This document shows positions 34,203 through 43,187 of a DNA stretch of 64,000 bases, piece after piece. The notes beneath the pieces were generated by a model. The model did not search any database and was not told the DNA's origin. It worked only from the letters and a program-made list of their open reading frames with translations. This stretch comes from Anderseniella sp963759095 (GTDB lineage Bacteria; Pseudomonadota; Alphaproteobacteria; Rhizobiales; Aestuariivirgaceae), in assembly GCA_963759095.1 (NCBI GenBank), contig CAVWYF010000009.1, positions 62,001 to 126,000 on the forward strand. Reading direction: 5' to 3'. Every line of letters starts with the position of its first letter. The first letter of the stretch is position 1. Position numbers and translations under genes: made by a program.

Positions 34203-34826
34203 CTAGCTGCCGGACATGGCCGCCAGCAGTACGTCTCTGGTTGTCGACAGATGCCGGTGCAACACTTCCTCACACGCAACGGCATGCCCGCCGGCAAATT
34301 CGGCAGCGATAGCCGCATGATCTTCCAGCCAGCGCGGTGTCTGGACTTTAAGATCATCATAACCCTTGGCGTGGACACGGCACAGGTTGCGCAGTTCGCC
34401 TATCAGCTCGATATGGCGCGGCTTTTGCGCCGGCTGGTAAAGCGCCTCATGGAACGCCCGGTCACCATTGCTCCAGCCTGCCCTGCCCGCTTCCAGTGAA
34501 GATCGGCGCAACTGGTATTGAACCTCGTCAACCTGCTCAGCTGATGCAACTGCAGCGGCGGCACTTACACAGTTGCACTCCAGCATGATGCGCAGTTCGA
34601 ACACCTCCTCGATTTCGCGTGGCGACAGGCTGACCACGCGAGCGCCGCGATTGGGCCGGATGGTCACCAGCCGTTCGCCCGCCAGCGACGCCAATGCGTC
34701 CCTGACCGGTATGCGGCTGGCCCCGAAACGCTCCGCGATACCGGCCTGGTGCAGTTCCGAACCGGGCTTCAGCGCACCGCTCAGGATGTCGTCGCGCAAA
34801 CCGTCCAGAATAGTGTCGTCAGCCAT
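34203..34826 (-). CDS. GntR-family regulator (FadR/FCD subfamily)
   Basis: The 207-residue protein starts MADDTILDGLRDDILSGAL. It has the GntR winged HTH (AGIAERFGASRIPVRDALAS) in the first 70 residues and an FCD helical effector domain (ELRIMLECNCVSAAAA, then NGDRAFHEALYQ and EDHAAIAAEFAGGH) with metal-type His residues. It is divergent from the OsmC-family gene across a GTATAC palindrome, so it probably controls it and perhaps the AtuA pair further on. Confidence 0.9.
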   Translation of the reverse strand: MADDTILDGLRDDILSGALKPGSELHQAGIAERFGASRIPVRDALASLAGERLVTIRPNRGARVVSLSPREIEEVFELRIMLECNCVSAAAAVASAEQVDEVQYQLRRSSLEAGRAGWSNGDRAFHEALYQPAQKPRHIELIGELRNLCRVHAKGYDDLKVQTPRWLEDHAAIAAEFAGGHAVACEEVLHRHLSTTRDVLLAAMSGS

Positions 34827-34868
34827 GATTTTACCTTGAACACAGGAGGTCAATCCGATAGCAATTCC

Positions 34869-34882
34869 GTATACATGTATAC
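34869..34882. promoter_or_regulatory. GntR-type palindromic operator
   Basis: A perfect 14-base palindrome GTATACATGTATAC lies between the divergent GntR and OsmC-family genes, 43 bases from the GntR start. FCD-type GntR proteins commonly bind ATGTATACAT-like dyads. The site is only 14 bases before the OsmC-family start and overlaps its leader. Confidence 0.65.
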
Positions 34883-34896
34883 ATATGGAGTCAATC

Positions 34897-35367
34897 ATGG
34901 CCAGCAACCACACTTACACAAGCCGCATCGCGTGGACCGGCAATACCGGTGAAGGCACCAGGACCTACAAGGGGTATGACAGGACGTGGGACGTTGCGGT
35001 GCCCGGAAAACCGGTCATCCACTGTTCCAATGACCCGCTGCTGGGCGGTGATCCATCGCTGATGAACCCGGAAGACCTGCTCATCTCTGCGCTGTCGGCG
35101 TGTCACATGCTGTGGTACCTGCACCTGGCCAGCGTCGACAAGATCACCGTGCGCAGCTACTGCGACGAACCGGTTGCCCAGGGTGAAAACCTGCCCAACG
35201 GTTCAGGTCGTTTCCTCAGCGCCACCCTGCGCCCGCACATCAGCGTCGAAGCCGGATGTGATCTTGTCCGGGCACGCGATATTCACAACGACATCCACAA
35301 GTTCTGTTTCATCGCCCGCTCTGTGAATTTTCCTGTATCGTGTGAACCGGTCATCGAATTTGCATGA
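34897..35367 (+). CDS. OsmC-family protein
   Basis: The 156-residue protein begins MASNHTYTSRIAWTGNTGEG and carries the OsmC core: NPEDLLISALSACHMLWYLH, with the first Cys, and HKFCFIARSVNFPVSCEPVI, with the second region. This pattern suggests thiol-dependent hydroperoxide reduction, though the second Cys context is shifted compared with OsmC/Ohr. ATG 34897 has GGAG at good spacing; ATG 34885 is an alternative. Confidence 0.88.
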   Translation: MASNHTYTSRIAWTGNTGEGTRTYKGYDRTWDVAVPGKPVIHCSNDPLLGGDPSLMNPEDLLISALSACHMLWYLHLASVDKITVRSYCDEPVAQGENLPNGSGRFLSATLRPHISVEAGCDLVRARDIHNDIHKFCFIARSVNFPVSCEPVIEFA

Positions 35368-35370
35368 TCG

Positions 35371-35634
35371 ATACCAAAGGAACTGACTATTGACCCTTTT
35401 GACCGATTTTTCGCGTTTGCTGGCTAGGCATGCTTCACGCCTTGGTCTGGCTGACCACAAGTGGAGCATAACGACGTCCGGCGGACGCGAAAAACCGGCC
35501 TTCGGTGGGCCAAATCCGTCCATCTGGTGCGTTGCGGCGCTTGCCCGATGCACCGCATCGCGCTGCGCACCGCGCCTGCCAGAGTGGCCGGATTTGACTC
35601 CATCAAAAGGGTCAATAGTCAGTTCCTTTGGTAT
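35371..35634. mobile_element. 264-bp MITE with 32-bp perfect inverted repeats
   Basis: The first 32 bases (35371-35402, starting ataccaaaggaactgact) are repeated exactly in inverse at 35603-35634 (ending agttcctttggtat). The interior of about 200 bases has no convincing gene. The ends TA-CCAAAGG and CCTTTGG-TA fit insertion at a TA dinucleotide, as for Tc1/mariner-IS630 derived MITEs. No transposase is present in the window for it. It lies between the OsmC-family gene and the AtuA gene. Confidence 0.8.
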
Positions 35635-35650
35635 AAGTCGGGGCTGAACT

Positions 35651-36943
35651 TTGGGCGACGTACATATTGCGGCTGGGGCCGGATTTTCAAACGACCGGCG
35701 TGAACTGGGGGAAATCGCCGCCCAGTCGCTGTCCTTGTTTGAAGGTCACCGATACCTGATTTTCGAATGCCTGGCCGAACGCACGCTGGCGCTGGCGCAG
35801 ACCGAAGACGGCCGCCGCAGGCAGGTTGAACGCGCCATCGGCTATCTTGAAGCCTGCATCAACACCTGTATCCTCAACAATATCAAGATCATCAGCAATT
35901 TTGGCGGCAGCGCGCCGAAACAAGTGGCCGAAGCCATTGCCGGTTTTCTCAAACAGCACAATCTGCGCCGCAAGATCGGCTATGTGCTCGGCGATGAACT
36001 GCCGGTCGACGACAATGAGCATGGCGGCCGGGCCATCTCGCGCAATGCCTATATCGGCGCCAACGGCATTGTCGAGGCGCTGGATGCCGGTGCCGACATC
36101 GTGGTCACCGGACGGGTGGCGGACCCGTCACTGGTGGTCGGGGCGGTGGCGTTTGAGCACGGCCTGAAATGGATAGACTGGAACCGGCTGGCGCAGGCCA
36201 CCCTGGCCGGACATCTGATCGAGTGCGGCACCCAGGTCTGCGGCGGGTATTTTGCCGATACCGGGGCCAAGCAGGTGCCTGGCCTGACCCGGCTCGGGGC
36301 GCCTGTCGCCAGTGTTGCACGCGGTCATGACCGGCTGAAAATAAGCAAGCCGCTGGGCGGCGGCGTTCTTACAACCGCCACGGTGACAGAACAATTGCTG
36401 TATGAAATTCACGACCCGGCCCGCTATCTCACGCCGGATGTGGTCATGGATATTTCGGATGTGGCCATGCAGCAGACCGGCACGCATGAAGTCACGCTGA
36501 CCGGTTGTGTCGGCCATGCCAGGCCGGACTGGCTGAAAACCCTGACCTGTGTCGACGAGGGCTGGATCGGCGAAGGCGAGATTTCCTATATGGGCGACAC
36601 CAGCCTCGACCGGGCGCAGATGGCGCGCGCAGTCCTGCAGCAGCGCCTTGAGACTATCGCACCGTCGGCGTCACCGCATTTCGACATCATCGGTTCAATG
36701 TATGATGATGCAGGCAGCGGCGCGCAGCACCCGCGCGATGTGCGTCTAAGAATGGCCGTTGCATCAGCCGACCTGCAACAGGTACAGGCCCTGCTCAATG
36801 AAGTTGAAGCGCTTTACCTGAACGGCCCGGCAGGCGGCGGCGGCATTCGCCTGAATGTCTCGGCCCGCACCGCAACCGTTGCAGGTGCCGTACGCCAGAA
36901 CGAGGCCGTCTCGCGCGGCTACTTGCTGGAGGACACGCAATGA
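35651..36943 (+). CDS. AtuA-like protein (acyclic terpene utilisation, DUF1446)
   Basis: The 430-residue protein shows the DUF1446 series: AAGAGFSNDRRELGEIA, YLIFECLAERTLALAQ, ACINTCILNNIKIISNFGG, and GADIVVTGRVADPSLVVGA. AtuA-type proteins take part in CoA-dependent terpene or branched-acid degradation with an acyl-CoA carboxylase context. The start appears to be TTG 35651, only 17 bases after the end of the MITE, and the first conserved residues follow directly. The insertion has therefore replaced the natural upstream region. It is coupled to the next gene by a 4-base overlap. Confidence 0.85.
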   Translation: MGDVHIAAGAGFSNDRRELGEIAAQSLSLFEGHRYLIFECLAERTLALAQTEDGRRRQVERAIGYLEACINTCILNNIKIISNFGGSAPKQVAEAIAGFLKQHNLRRKIGYVLGDELPVDDNEHGGRAISRNAYIGANGIVEALDAGADIVVTGRVADPSLVVGAVAFEHGLKWIDWNRLAQATLAGHLIECGTQVCGGYFADTGAKQVPGLTRLGAPVASVARGHDRLKISKPLGGGVLTTATVTEQLLYEIHDPARYLTPDVVMDISDVAMQQTGTHEVTLTGCVGHARPDWLKTLTCVDEGWIGEGEISYMGDTSLDRAQMARAVLQQRLETIAPSASPHFDIIGSMYDDAGSGAQHPRDVRLRMAVASADLQQVQALLNEVEALYLNGPAGGGGIRLNVSARTATVAGAVRQNEAVSRGYLLEDTQ

Positions 36944-37314
36944 CAGAAATCCTGACATCCGTTGCGATGATACCGATCCGGCAACTGGCGCACGGGCGGG
37001 CCGGCGACAAGGGCAACCGGCTGAACATTTCGGTGATTGCGTACGACCCGCAGCATTTCGATCACCTCAAGACCCATGTCACCGAAGACCTGTGCCGGCG
37101 CGCCTTCGCATTCAGCCCGCCTTCCGGCATCACGCGATATGTGCTGCCAAAAATCAATGCGATGAACTTTGTGCTGGAGGACGTGCTGGATGGTGGCGTC
37201 AACGTCAATCTCAGGCTGGACCGGCACGGCAAGACACTCAGCTACGCGCTGCTGGACATGCAAATCCCGGCACCACCGGGCTGGGACCATCAGGCCGACA
37301 ATCAGTTCACGTAA
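36940..37314 (+). CDS. AtuA-like small domain protein (ferredoxin-fold partner)
   Basis: The 124-residue protein has IRQLAHGRAGDKGNRLNISV and INAMNFVLEDVLDGGVNVNL, RLDRHGKTLSYALLDMQIP. This domain is fused to the C-terminus of AtuA-like proteins in many bacteria and is encoded separately here. The ATGA overlap with the upstream gene shows translational coupling. It probably forms a complex with the large protein. Confidence 0.88.
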   Translation: MTEILTSVAMIPIRQLAHGRAGDKGNRLNISVIAYDPQHFDHLKTHVTEDLCRRAFAFSPPSGITRYVLPKINAMNFVLEDVLDGGVNVNLRLDRHGKTLSYALLDMQIPAPPGWDHQADNQFT

Positions 37315-37506
37315 CGGGCATTTTGCACTGGTTCTTCAAACCTGCCTTGTATTGGAAAAACTGGCATTCCCAATTTCTGTTCAGCTGGCACATAGCTGCG
37401 GTTCTGAGGTGTTAAAGCAGTTTCCAAACTGCCATATAAGTCTGAGTTTCACGAATGTCGCTGCATGTCCTATCGTGGGCGCCATGAAAGTTGAAAGTGA
37501 TGGCAA

Positions 37507-39339
37507 ATGTTCGGGTTAAGGCGGGCTCTGCGCAAACGTGGCGGTGTGTCCCTGACGGTCACCCTGGCTACCAGTATCAGCGCCCTGTTGCTGGTGGCGG
37601 TGTTGAGCGTGCTGTTCATCGGGCTGTGGAGCGGCGCCAAGAATACTCAGGAACTGCTGCAGCAACAGGCCTACATGATCCTGGCCACCACATCCGAAAA
37701 GGTTCAGACACATCTTGCCCCGGCCAGCAATCAGGTGGCGCTGCTCGCACAGCTCATTGCAGCCGGTGAGCTGGACCCCGCCCGGCGCAACAGGCTGATC
37801 GACACCTTCAAGGGTGGCCTGTCGGCTGCGCCCCAACTTGATTCAGTGCTTCATTTCGACCACGCCTACCAGGGCACGGGGGTGGCGCGGTCCGATACCG
37901 GGTTTGTCGAGATCCTGCGTGATTATTCATCCGATCAAAAGGTGCGGGATAGTATCGACAAGGCGCTTGGTGACGGCAAAGGGTCTTGGGGCGAGCCGAT
38001 CTGGCTGCCGCGATTGAAGAAGACACTGCTGAACTACCGCGCGCCGGTAACCTATCCGAACGGCAAACAGGGATTGCTGGTTGCGTCGGTCACGGTCAGC
38101 GAGCTGTCCTCCTACCTTGGCAACTTTGACCCGGACATCGGCAGCAATGTCTATATCCTGCATGACAAGGACAAGGTTCTGGCCCACCCAAACCTCGCCG
38201 GCCTGCGCGGCGGCAATCGCAATGAGGACGCCCCGCTACCCAGTCTTGCGGAAACCGGTGATCCGGTGCTGGCGGCCTTCTGGCAGGCCGAAGGCAGATA
38301 TCCGCTTGAGATTGCCGCCGACAGTGATCTGCAGGGCCATGTACTCAGCCTGTTTGACGACGAGTACGTGTTCATCTATCGCGATTTGCCGGGCTTTGCC
38401 AGCAAACCCTGGAAGGTGGGTACCTATTTTCGCAGCTCCGAAGTGGACGCGGAATTCAAGCGTCTGCTGTGGGCGGCACTGGCCGGCCTTGCCACCTTGC
38501 TGGTCGCCCTGGCAGGCGCCATATGGCTTGGCCGGAGAATTGCACAACCGGTCGTCGACACCGCTCTTGCCGCGTCACGCATAGGCCAGCTTGATATTTC
38601 CGACACGCCGAAACTGAAAGGCAGCACGTTCCGCGAACTCAATGACCAGGCCATCGCCTTCAACACCATGCTGGAAGGCCTGAAATGGTTCGAAACCTAC
38701 GTGCCGAAGAAGCTGGTCCGGCGGCTGATCAGCCAGGACGCGGACAAGTTCCCCTCCTCCGTTGAACGCGATGTCACCGTCATGTTCACCGATATCGTCG
38801 GCTACAGCGGACTGTCCGAAGGCATTGCCGCCGATCAGGTCGCCAAATTGCTCAACCGGCATTTCGGCTTGCTGGCCGGTTGCATTGAGGCCGAGGACGG
38901 CACCGTCGACAAGTTCATCGGCGACAGTGTCATGGCGTTCTGGGGCGCGCCTGATCATTATGCCGATCACGCCGACCGGGCGGTGCGCGCCGCCCAGGCA
39001 ATTGAACGCGCTCTTGACGAGGACAACAAGGCCCGCATTGCAGCAGGTGAGGCTGAGATCAAGATCCGGATCGGGCTGCACAGCGGGCCGGTCACGGTCG
39101 GCAATATAGGTGCACCGGGGCGGATCAACTACACCATCATCGGCGACAATGTGAACCTGGCCCAGCGCCTTGAACAGCTCGGCAAGCAGTTCACGGACGA
39201 GCCGTCATTGAAACGCTCGGTAACAACCCTGCTCACTGCAGCAACGGCAGACCAGTTGACATCGAAGCATGACCTTGATGACCTGGGCGACCAGACGGTG
39301 CGTGGCAGGCACGGCAAGATCCGGGTGTACCGGCTTTAA
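37507..39339 (+). CDS. Membrane-bound adenylate/guanylate cyclase with dCache sensor and HAMP
   Basis: The 610-residue protein has an N-terminal transmembrane helix (about residues 18-42), a periplasmic Cache-like sensor region (about 45-315, with LLNYRAPVTYPNGKQGLLV), a second helix (about 320-342), a HAMP segment, and a class III cyclase domain (about 415-605). Catalytic signs are DVTVMFTDIVGYSGLSE with the metal Asp, TVDKFIGDSVMAFWGAP and GLHSGPVTVGNIGAPGR, INYTIIGDNVNLAQRL. It probably makes cAMP in response to a periplasmic ligand. It has no obvious operon partner. Confidence 0.93.
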   Translation: MFGLRRALRKRGGVSLTVTLATSISALLLVAVLSVLFIGLWSGAKNTQELLQQQAYMILATTSEKVQTHLAPASNQVALLAQLIAAGELDPARRNRLIDTFKGGLSAAPQLDSVLHFDHAYQGTGVARSDTGFVEILRDYSSDQKVRDSIDKALGDGKGSWGEPIWLPRLKKTLLNYRAPVTYPNGKQGLLVASVTVSELSSYLGNFDPDIGSNVYILHDKDKVLAHPNLAGLRGGNRNEDAPLPSLAETGDPVLAAFWQAEGRYPLEIAADSDLQGHVLSLFDDEYVFIYRDLPGFASKPWKVGTYFRSSEVDAEFKRLLWAALAGLATLLVALAGAIWLGRRIAQPVVDTALAASRIGQLDISDTPKLKGSTFRELNDQAIAFNTMLEGLKWFETYVPKKLVRRLISQDADKFPSSVERDVTVMFTDIVGYSGLSEGIAADQVAKLLNRHFGLLAGCIEAEDGTVDKFIGDSVMAFWGAPDHYADHADRAVRAAQAIERALDEDNKARIAAGEAEIKIRIGLHSGPVTVGNIGAPGRINYTIIGDNVNLAQRLEQLGKQFTDEPSLKRSVTTLLTAATADQLTSKHDLDDLGDQTVRGRHGKIRVYRL

Positions 39340-39340
39340 T

Positions 39341-39476
39341 TGGTCGAACAGCTTATCCTCGCTTTGCTCGGGCCGTTCTTTTTTGCTGGTCGAACAGCTT
39401 TCTTCGCTTCGCTCAGGCCGTTCTCCGAACTTGAGCAACTGTTTTATTTTCGTCACCCCAGCGAAGGCTGGTATCC
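39341..39476. repeat. Dispersed hairpin repeats left of IS30 copy 1
   Basis: Two copies of the unit ggtcgaacagctttcttcgc plus ttcgctcaggccgttct lie at 39341 and 39387. The unit cgtcaccccagcgaaggctg, one arm of another dispersed inverted repeat, follows at 39451. The same units recur near the second IS30 copy at 52426-52583 and inverted at 53681-53771. These are intergenic REP-like repeats without coding content. Confidence 0.7.
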
Positions 39477-39524
39477 AAAATCTGACTTAGCCAGAACCGC
39501 CAGTTCGGTTTGGACCCCTTGGAT

Positions 39525-40568
39525 TCACGTAACAAGTGCAACACCTGCTAAGGTGTTGTTGCGATGGGAAAGAGTTATGTTCATCTGTCTCTAGTAGAGC
39601 GGATCAAGATCGATTTGTTGCGTAAGGCGAACCAGTCGATCAGAGAAATTGCGCGCCAGCTTGGCAGAGCCGCATGTACGGTCAGCCGTGAACTGAAACG
39701 CAATGCAAAACCAACAAAACAATGGACGGGGGTGTATGAGGGTGAACGCGCTCATCAACTGGCCTTGCGACGAAGACGATGGGACTGTCGCTTCAAGCTG
39801 GCGCACCAGCCAGCACTGCGTGCACTTGTTCGCGACCGCCTTGCGATGGGATGGTCACCACAGATGATTGCAGGCCGGCTGGCACTGCATAACGCTCACA
39901 TGCAGATCAGTCATGAGTCAATCTATCGCTTCATCTACCATCGTTCAGCTCAGAAGGATTACTGGCACAGGCTGCTGCCACGGGCAAAACACCGCAGAGG
40001 TAAACTCAAGCGCGGTGGTATCAGTCCGGTTGAGCATATAAAACAGCGCGTTAGCATCCATGAACGGCCCCGATCGGTTACGTCACGCACAAAACCCGGC
40101 CACTGGGAAGCCGACCTGATGCTGTTTTCCCGCTATGGTCAGGCCGTGTTGGTGCTGCATGAACGAACCTCCAGGTTCACAACCCTCATGCGCCAGCCTT
40201 CCAAGGCTGCCCGGCCTGTGGCAGATCGGCTTTCAAGCTTCCTTGCCAAGCTGCCAGGCCATTTGCGCCAGAGCATCACTTTCGACAATGGGACCGAGTT
40301 TGCCTTGCATCATGAGCTCAAACCCCTGCTGGCATGTGGCACCTACTTCTGTGATCCTCATGCGCCATGGCAAAAAGGTGGTGTGGAAAACGCCATCTCA
40401 AGGCTCAGGCGATCATTGCCGAGAAAGTCAGACCTGGCAGCCATCCCGGCACAACAGTTGCAGTTCATCACAGACAGGTACAACAATGCGCCAAGAAAAT
40501 GCCTCAACTACAAAACCCCAAACGAGGTCTTCAATCAGATGTTCAACCGTGTTGCACTTCAAACGTGA
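39525..40568 (+). mobile_element. IS30-family insertion sequence, copy 1
   Basis: This 1,044-bp element ends in tcacgtaacaagtgcaacac on the left and the matching inverse (gtgttgcacttcaaacgtga) on the right. Limits were set by comparison with the second copy at 52632-53675. The two differ by a single base in the coding region (40497 versus 53604). Both copies lie between arms of the same dispersed hairpin repeat. Confidence 0.85.
39564..40568 (+). CDS. IS30-family transposase, copy 1
   Basis: The 334-residue protein has the IS30 N-terminal HTH (RIKIDLLRKANQSIREIARQ, SRELKRNAKP) and DDE catalytic domain (KPGHWEADLMLFSRYGQ, SITFDNGTEFALHHEL, and CDPHAPWQKGGVENAISRLR with the Glu). The stop codon lies inside the right inverted end. 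The protein is identical to copy 2, so transposition appears recent. Confidence 0.95.
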   Translation: MGKSYVHLSLVERIKIDLLRKANQSIREIARQLGRAACTVSRELKRNAKPTKQWTGVYEGERAHQLALRRRRWDCRFKLAHQPALRALVRDRLAMGWSPQMIAGRLALHNAHMQISHESIYRFIYHRSAQKDYWHRLLPRAKHRRGKLKRGGISPVEHIKQRVSIHERPRSVTSRTKPGHWEADLMLFSRYGQAVLVLHERTSRFTTLMRQPSKAARPVADRLSSFLAKLPGHLRQSITFDNGTEFALHHELKPLLACGTYFCDPHAPWQKGGVENAISRLRRSLPRKSDLAAIPAQQLQFITDRYNNAPRKCLNYKTPNEVFNQMFNRVALQT

Positions 40569-40574
40569 CTCCAC

Positions 40575-40715
40575 CCCCCAGCCTTCGCTGGGATGACGGT
40601 AGTGATGAACACCATTCCGAAGCACGGAACGTGCTGAGGCAAGCGCGACCGCGCGCCGCACGAAGTGCGCCCCCTGCGGAGCGCAGCCGAAAGGCTGCTG
40701 GCGTGAGCGATTAAA
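40575..40715. repeat. Dispersed hairpin repeats right of IS30 copy 1
   Basis: The inverse arm ccagccttcgctgggatgac lies at 40579. It is followed by about 100 bases (40617-40715, containing gtgcgccccctgcggagcgc) whose reverse complement recurs at about 52445-52555 on the left side of IS30 copy 2. The sequence is noncoding and GC-rich. Confidence 0.65.
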
Positions 40716-40719
40716 CGCT

Positions 40720-41364
40720 CTAGTCTGCGGCGAAGCACATGAACAGGCCGGAACCGCCGGTCTTTGCCAGGTCGTCCTGGGAACAACCGCGTGAATCGTG
40801 GGCCGCTGTCCACGACGTGTTGCCGCCGCCATGCCGGTCATGGTGGCCGACCGTGGCGGTGCCTTCACCCGAACTCGTCCAGTTGCTGCAGGTGCGGTCT
40901 TCCTTCACGCGCGGAAAATAGGCTGTACCGTCGGCCATGGTGCCGGTCAGGATATCGTGGCGGTTGGGTTTGTCACCGCGTCCATTGACCAGGTTGCCGT
41001 TTTCGTCCAGCCCGGTTGACTTGACGAGGTTTGGCGCCAAATGAAGTTGATCCAGGTCCGATGCAATCAGTACGCCCTTTGCATTGTGCCAGGGACCCTT
41101 GCCGATGCGATCACGCGCTGAAACACCCCGTTTGCCGTCTTCCTGGGTGCTCAGATAAGCCTTCCAGGTACGTCCGGTTGAGCCTGCCGCCTCAGCCAGC
41201 TTCGCGCAGTGCGCATCAGCCCCTTCGAGACCGCCGAGATTGCCCCCGTTTCCGGAGCCGACGCTGGTGATGAAGAAGCCCATGGATTTTTCCTGAGCCG
41301 TGGCAGGGGAAAGGGCGATTGCAAAAAACGGCAGGGCGACAATGGCAAGTCTGGATAATTTCAT
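40720..41364 (-). CDS. Secreted lectin-like protein
   Basis: The 214-residue protein has a signal peptide (LSRLAIVALPFFAIALSPATA) and a domain usually annotated as bacterial lectin-like, related to endostatin/DUF1554 folds. Typical blocks are GFFITSVGSGNGGNLGGLEG, ARDRIGKGPWHNAKGVLIA, NGRGDKPNRHDILTGTMADG, and CSNWTSSGEGTATVGHHDR. Conserved Cys residues (TCSNW, RGCSQ, LFMCF) likely form disulfides. It is divergent from the LytTR gene. Confidence 0.85.
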   Translation of the reverse strand: MKLSRLAIVALPFFAIALSPATAQEKSMGFFITSVGSGNGGNLGGLEGADAHCAKLAEAAGSTGRTWKAYLSTQEDGKRGVSARDRIGKGPWHNAKGVLIASDLDQLHLAPNLVKSTGLDENGNLVNGRGDKPNRHDILTGTMADGTAYFPRVKEDRTCSNWTSSGEGTATVGHHDRHGGGNTSWTAAHDSRGCSQDDLAKTGGSGLFMCFAAD

Positions 41365-41594
41365 GGAAAGCACTCCTGATGCTGTTTGAATGTCGAATGG
41401 CGCTGACGCGGGCCGCACGCAGTCATTAACCCTTGAAAACCGGCTGTATGCAATTGCTTGCAGGACCCGAATTCTCAAATGCCGTCCAAGCGTCAGCGCT
41501 GACTGCCGGGCAAAGCAAAACCGCTTTTATTTCCAGCAACATAGGTACATAGTTCCATTCAAGAAGCATGAATAAATGCACCAACGGAGCGTCA

Positions 41595-42422
41595 ATGCAG
41601 AACCGCGAAGAGCTTTATATGGCGCTGACTGCGCTGTTGGCGGCATTGCTGATAGCGGCGAGCCAGGTGGCGCAGGAAAGTCCGGTTTCGCTGCCCGGTG
41701 CGTATCTCTACTGGATTGTGCGGATCGCCATCGAAGCATTGCTGTTTTTCACCGCCCGCCAGGTGCTTGAAAAATATCTGCCCAAAACGGTTTCATTTGC
41801 CTGGATGACCGGGATGGCAATAGTGGTCAGCCATGTGCTGTTTGTGCTGTCGGTTACAGCAATGGACATCGTACTGGGCTATCCGGAACTGGGCATCGGG
41901 ACGGCCGGCAGCAATACGCAATTCCGGCTCCGGGCATTCGCACTGGAACTGCTCTACCTGTCCGACAACCATATTGCGCTGTGCCTGCTGCTGTCGCTGC
42001 CGAGGCTTGCGCTGAGAGCAGCAAACAATCCTGCACCGCAATCGGCAATTCACCGGTTGCCGGGCGATGGTGATAGTGTCCGCGAGTTGACGCCAACCCT
42101 GCTGTCTGCCGTCGACCCACCCCTGAACGGGCAGATCATCTGGGCCGAGGCCCAGGAGCATTATGTTCGGATTACAACCAGCAACGAGGTGCGCATGGTG
42201 TTATGCCGGTTTTCCGACATCGTGCGCGAATTGCCGGGCGACCGCGGCATGCAGGTTCACCGCTCTCACTGGGTTGCCTGCTCCGCGATTGCCCAGGCGG
42301 TCAGGGACGGACAGAACTTGAAGCTTGTGCTGCTCTCCGGCGACAGTGTTCCGGTCAGCCGGTCGTTCAGGAGCGCGGTGGAAACCAGGCTGGAACAGCC
42401 GCCGGCCATGATCAGGGCATAA
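41595..42422 (+). CDS. Membrane LytTR-domain transcriptional regulator
   Basis: The 275-residue protein has four hydrophobic helices in its first half (for example LYMALTALLAALLIAASQ and GMAIVVSHVLFVLSV). A C-terminal LytTR DNA-binding domain follows (about residues 175-262: IWAEAQEHYVRITTSNEV, MQVHRSHWVACSAIAQAV). It appears to be a membrane-anchored one-component regulator. GGAGCG precedes ATG 41595. The divergent lectin-like gene is a plausible target. Confidence 0.88.
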   Translation: MQNREELYMALTALLAALLIAASQVAQESPVSLPGAYLYWIVRIAIEALLFFTARQVLEKYLPKTVSFAWMTGMAIVVSHVLFVLSVTAMDIVLGYPELGIGTAGSNTQFRLRAFALELLYLSDNHIALCLLLSLPRLALRAANNPAPQSAIHRLPGDGDSVRELTPTLLSAVDPPLNGQIIWAEAQEHYVRITTSNEVRMVLCRFSDIVRELPGDRGMQVHRSHWVACSAIAQAVRDGQNLKLVLLSGDSVPVSRSFRSAVETRLEQPPAMIRA

Positions 42423-42518
42423 CGTCCTTGCGGGCTATTTACTAAAGCGGCATGGCAATGCTTAAATGTCGAGACAAGGATGCGGCCATCTTTGAAGTCA
42501 GTTGAAAGGCCCGAGCCC

Positions 42519-42884
42519 ATGATGTCCCGAACGAGCAAAACCTATCCGCGCATGATCGTGTTGGCAGGCTTGGCAATGTCGCTAGCGGTGTCGCAGGCAC
42601 ATGCCTTTTCAGTCAAATATGCGCCGGGATATTCCTCAAAACGTTCTGTCGACGTGGAGTTCATATATCCCAAAGGTTCCGTGCCGGATGTTGTCGCAGC
42701 CGATGATGTTCGCGAAGACAGCCCGGCTGACATTGTTGAGTATCATGTAACAACACATCGGTATGTGCATATTACGGTCAACCATGTGAGACCGTTCTAC
42801 CGCCCGCACATCAGGGTGCACCGGGCAGCTACATTCTACCCCTCACGCATCAGAGTGCATCGGGCCGGCAGTTTCGGATACTGA
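42519..42884 (+). CDS. Small secreted hypothetical protein
   Basis: The 121-residue protein starts MMSRTSKTYPRMIVLAGLAM. A signal peptide ends near AHA, then a region rich in Tyr, Val, His and Arg follows, with two imperfect copies of the block RPHIRVHRAATFYP and PSRIRVHRAGSFGY at the C-terminus. No domain is recognised. It lies about 100 bases downstream of the LytTR gene. Confidence 0.55.
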   Translation: MMSRTSKTYPRMIVLAGLAMSLAVSQAHAFSVKYAPGYSSKRSVDVEFIYPKGSVPDVVAADDVREDSPADIVEYHVTTHRYVHITVNHVRPFYRPHIRVHRAATFYPSRIRVHRAGSFGY

Positions 42885-43187
42885 GAAACCGGCTGACCCC
42901 GGCCAGATTTAACTGATTTTTGGCTGCATTAACCGGAACGCATAAACCTGAACGTTTCCAAAGCGTTAGAACTACCTGCCCAGAGCTTAAATCAGCGCTG
43001 CGTAACATACATTCTGCAGATTTCACTAGTCGGGCTTGTCGGTGTCTGCCAACACATCGCTTGTGGCAACCGATTGTGAAACTTCACCAACCCTTCGCAC
43101 GATATACGGTTTGGACTATTGTTGCACGACGGGATACCAAAGCGCTGCTCTGCGAAACCAGAATGCCAATCGGATAGGAACCTGACC
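42885..43187. other. Intergenic, no gene recognised
   Basis: About 300 bases between the small secreted protein and the broken SELENBP1 gene. Frames here have no protein character, and no clear terminator hairpin is visible. It should contain the promoter of the downstream gene, whose ribosome site (ATAGGAACC) is visible at about 43173. Confidence 0.4.
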
